Shown here: positions 4,697 through 6,242 of the stretch, one piece after another
Numbering within the stretch: position 1 is the first letter of the stretch
Layout: every line of letters starts with the position of its first letter
Source of the DNA: CAIWTU01 sp035686205
GTDB taxonomy: Bacteria; Desulfobacterota; Desulfuromonadia; Geobacterales; Geobacteraceae
Reading direction: 5' to 3'
NCBI GenBank assembly: GCA_035686205.1
Contig: DASRZQ010000093.1
Span: 1 to 6,242 of the forward strand
Length of the DNA: 6,242 nucleotides
The notes under the pieces: generated by a model
The model's database searches: none
What the model was told of the DNA's origin: nothing
The model's input: only the letters and a program-made list of their open reading frames with translations
Position numbers and translations under genes: made by a program

Positions 4697-6055
4697 ATGT
4701 CCATCGAAAACCTTGCCATAACGCAGCCGCAACCGGGAGACGCCGGGGAACAGGAAATACCCGTGCCGTTGCGGCCTTTTCCATCGAAACTTTTCGTCGA
4801 AACAACGACGCGCTGCAATCTCAGGTGCCAGATGTGCGTCAAGCACACAGGTGACAGCGATATACCGGAAGGCGACCTGTCCATGGAGACCTTCGCGGCC
4901 CTCGAACCGGCCCTGCCGCACGCGGAAGCCCTGATTCTCAACGGTATCGGCGAATCACTCCTTCATCCCGAGCTTGACGAATTCATTCACAGGGCAAAAA
5001 AACTGATGCCCGCCGGAAGCTGGGTGGGTTTCCAGTCAAACGGCCTTCTGCTCGACGACGCCCGCGCCCGCGCCCTGGTGGAGGCGGGTCTCGACAGGAT
5101 CTGCCTGTCGCTCGACGCGGTCTGTCCTGATACTTTCCGCAAAATCCGCGAGGGAGGCGAAGTGGAAGACCTGGAGCAGGCGTTTTCCGCCCTTCGCAAG
5201 GCCCGGACCCTGCGCAACGAACCGCCGCTTAAGGTCGGCGTCGAGTTCGTGGTGATGCGCGACAACATTCACCAGCTTCCCGACGTGCTGCGCTGGTCGG
5301 CGTCGCGGGGCGCCAATTTTGCCGTCGTTACCCATCTGCTACCCTATGACAGGGACCATGTCGCCAAGGCCGCCTATGATGCCAACACCGACGAGGCGGT
5401 GAAGCTGTTCGAGACTTGGAAGGAAAAGGCCCGTGTCGAGGGGATTGACATGAGCAATTACTTCTTCCTCAGCTTCTGCAAATACATCAGGACCCCGGAA
5501 GAGCAGCGGATCGTCGATTTCGTGAAGGACATGATGGCAGAAGCGCGGGCGCGCGATATCTTCCTCCACGTGCAGAATCTTCTCAAAAGGGACATTGACC
5601 TTGCGGATGAAGTGGCGCGGGTCTTTGCCGAAGCCGGGAAAATAGCGGAAGAAACCGGCATGGAACTGAGGCTCCCGGGAGTTGCGCCCAGCATCGACCG
5701 CAAGTGTGATTTTGTCGATGGCGGGGGGGCTTTCGTATCATGGGACGGAAACGTTTACCCATGCTATTTCCTCTGGCACAAATTCGCTTGCTACTTCTCG
5801 GGAAGGAAAAAGTACGTCACCCCCAAGGTATTCGGCAACCTTGCTGAGCACGGCATTGCGGAGGTATGGAACGACAGGGCCTACGTCGATTTCCGCAAAG
5901 AGGTCATGCGCCACGAGTATCCGTTCTGCACCAACTGCAACCTGTTACCGTGCGAATACCTGTACGCCGAAGAATTCGAGCAGGACTGCTACACCAATAC
6001 CGTCCCATGTGGCGACTGCTTCTGGTGCATGGGGCTGTTTCAGTGCCTGCAGTAA
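4697..6055 (+). CDS. Radical SAM enzyme with SPASM-type Cys-rich C-terminus
   Basis: This 452-residue cytosolic iron-sulfur enzyme has C40-x3-C44-x2-C47 after FVETTTRCN, which binds the SAM [4Fe-4S] cluster, then NGIGESLLHP at 82-91 (the GGE-like strand) and CLSLDA at 136-141. The C-terminal part has C337, C356 in WDGNVYPC, C365, C411-x2-C414-x4-C419, C431, C438-x2-C441-x2-C444 and C450, enough for two auxiliary clusters as in SPASM proteins that modify peptides or mature enzymes. The region around 240-320 is charged and helical, between barrel and SPASM. ATG 4697 follows GGGGAG with a short 3-nt gap; the next Met lies inside the Cys motif, so this start is secure. It may belong to the Geobacter-type putative metalloenzyme maturases (TIGR04311-like), but I hold that loosely. 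No substrate gene is visible; an MFS transporter follows after 32 nt. Confidence 0.9.
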   Translation: MSIENLAITQPQPGDAGEQEIPVPLRPFPSKLFVETTTRCNLRCQMCVKHTGDSDIPEGDLSMETFAALEPALPHAEALILNGIGESLLHPELDEFIHRAKKLMPAGSWVGFQSNGLLLDDARARALVEAGLDRICLSLDAVCPDTFRKIREGGEVEDLEQAFSALRKARTLRNEPPLKVGVEFVVMRDNIHQLPDVLRWSASRGANFAVVTHLLPYDRDHVAKAAYDANTDEAVKLFETWKEKARVEGIDMSNYFFLSFCKYIRTPEEQRIVDFVKDMMAEARARDIFLHVQNLLKRDIDLADEVARVFAEAGKIAEETGMELRLPGVAPSIDRKCDFVDGGGAFVSWDGNVYPCYFLWHKFACYFSGRKKYVTPKVFGNLAEHGIAEVWNDRAYVDFRKEVMRHEYPFCTNCNLLPCEYLYAEEFEQDCYTNTVPCGDCFWCMGLFQCLQ

Positions 6056-6087
6056 CAAGTCCGGCTCAAATTGACGGATAGTTTCTA

Positions 6088-6242
6088 ATGACCGAGAAAA
6101 TACCTGCTGAATCTTCCCGTTTAAATCCGCGGTCGTTTGCCTGGTTTCTGTCCGCTCGCTGCGCAACCATTATCGCGTACCAGATGGTCGGCGTGGCAGT
6201 GGGATGGCAGGTATATGACCTGACGCATCGAGCCCTCGATCT
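6088..6242 (+). CDS. MFS transporter, N-terminal part (cut by window edge)
   Basis: ATG 6088 opens a frame that runs off the window after 51 codons. After a polar leader (MTEKIPAESSRLNPRS), FAWFLSARCATIIAYQMVGVA and VGWQVYDLTHRALD give a first membrane helix followed by the G-W-Q-V-Y-D-L-T motif typical of the MFS_3 type (transmembrane secretion effector / enterobactin exporter EntS-like). Such proteins export small molecules across the inner membrane by proton antiport; the substrate cannot be told here. The ribosome site is weak (GGA about 10 nt upstream). It lies 32 nt after the radical SAM gene in the same direction with no terminator between, so the two may be co-transcribed. Confidence 0.8.
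   Translation, partial: MTEKIPAESSRLNPRSFAWFLSARCATIIAYQMVGVAVGWQVYDLTHRALD

Overview
The window is a moderately GC-rich bacterial chromosome segment in which every supported gene reads on the + strand. The gene set (a LigD-type 3'-phosphoesterase, a GxxExxY protein, Dtd, a TIGR02757/DUF2400 protein, a PabB-PabC fusion and a SPASM radical SAM enzyme), together with the intergenic palindromic repeats, suggests a deltaproteobacterial (Desulfobacterota, Geobacter-like) or similar anaerobic genome. That assignment is an inference; there is no rRNA or other firm taxonomic marker here.

Layout. (1) Positions 1-198 hold the C-terminal end of a LigD-type 3'-phosphoesterase domain that stops where the domain ends. 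(2) Positions 256-731 are an AT-rich cassette: one GxxExxY gene (PDDEXK-like fold) between 14-bp perfect inverted repeats built from 8-nt units containing GCAAAG/CTTTGC. It looks inserted between the ligase-related gene and the next operon. (3) Positions 740-3824 are a tight operon: dtd (D-aminoacyl-tRNA deacylase), a TIGR02757 protein starting at an overlapping GTGA, and, 5 nt further on, a fused aminodeoxychorismate synthase component I / aminodeoxychorismate lyase (p-aminobenzoate for folate). (4) Positions 3825-4696 are mostly non-coding. They hold three different palindromic repeat elements and one small two-helix membrane ORF (4027-4197) with a good ribosome binding site. (5) Positions 4697-6055 encode a radical SAM enzyme with a very Cys-rich SPASM-type C-terminus. 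(6) From 6088 to the window edge is the start of an MFS transporter.

How the genes relate. The dtd-TIGR02757-pabBC operon joins tRNA proofreading, a putative DNA-glycosylase-like protein and folate precursor synthesis. The three are probably co-transcribed housekeeping genes rather than one pathway. The radical SAM enzyme and the MFS transporter are separated by only 32 nt and may form a modification-plus-export pair, but no substrate peptide is visible. The most interesting items are the GxxExxY cassette with its terminal inverted repeats, the endonuclease III-like Lys/Asp/four-Cys pattern in the TIGR02757 protein, the orphan SPASM enzyme, and the 177-bp nested inverted-repeat element at 4434-4610. 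I see no clear evidence of a wholly new multi-gene system.
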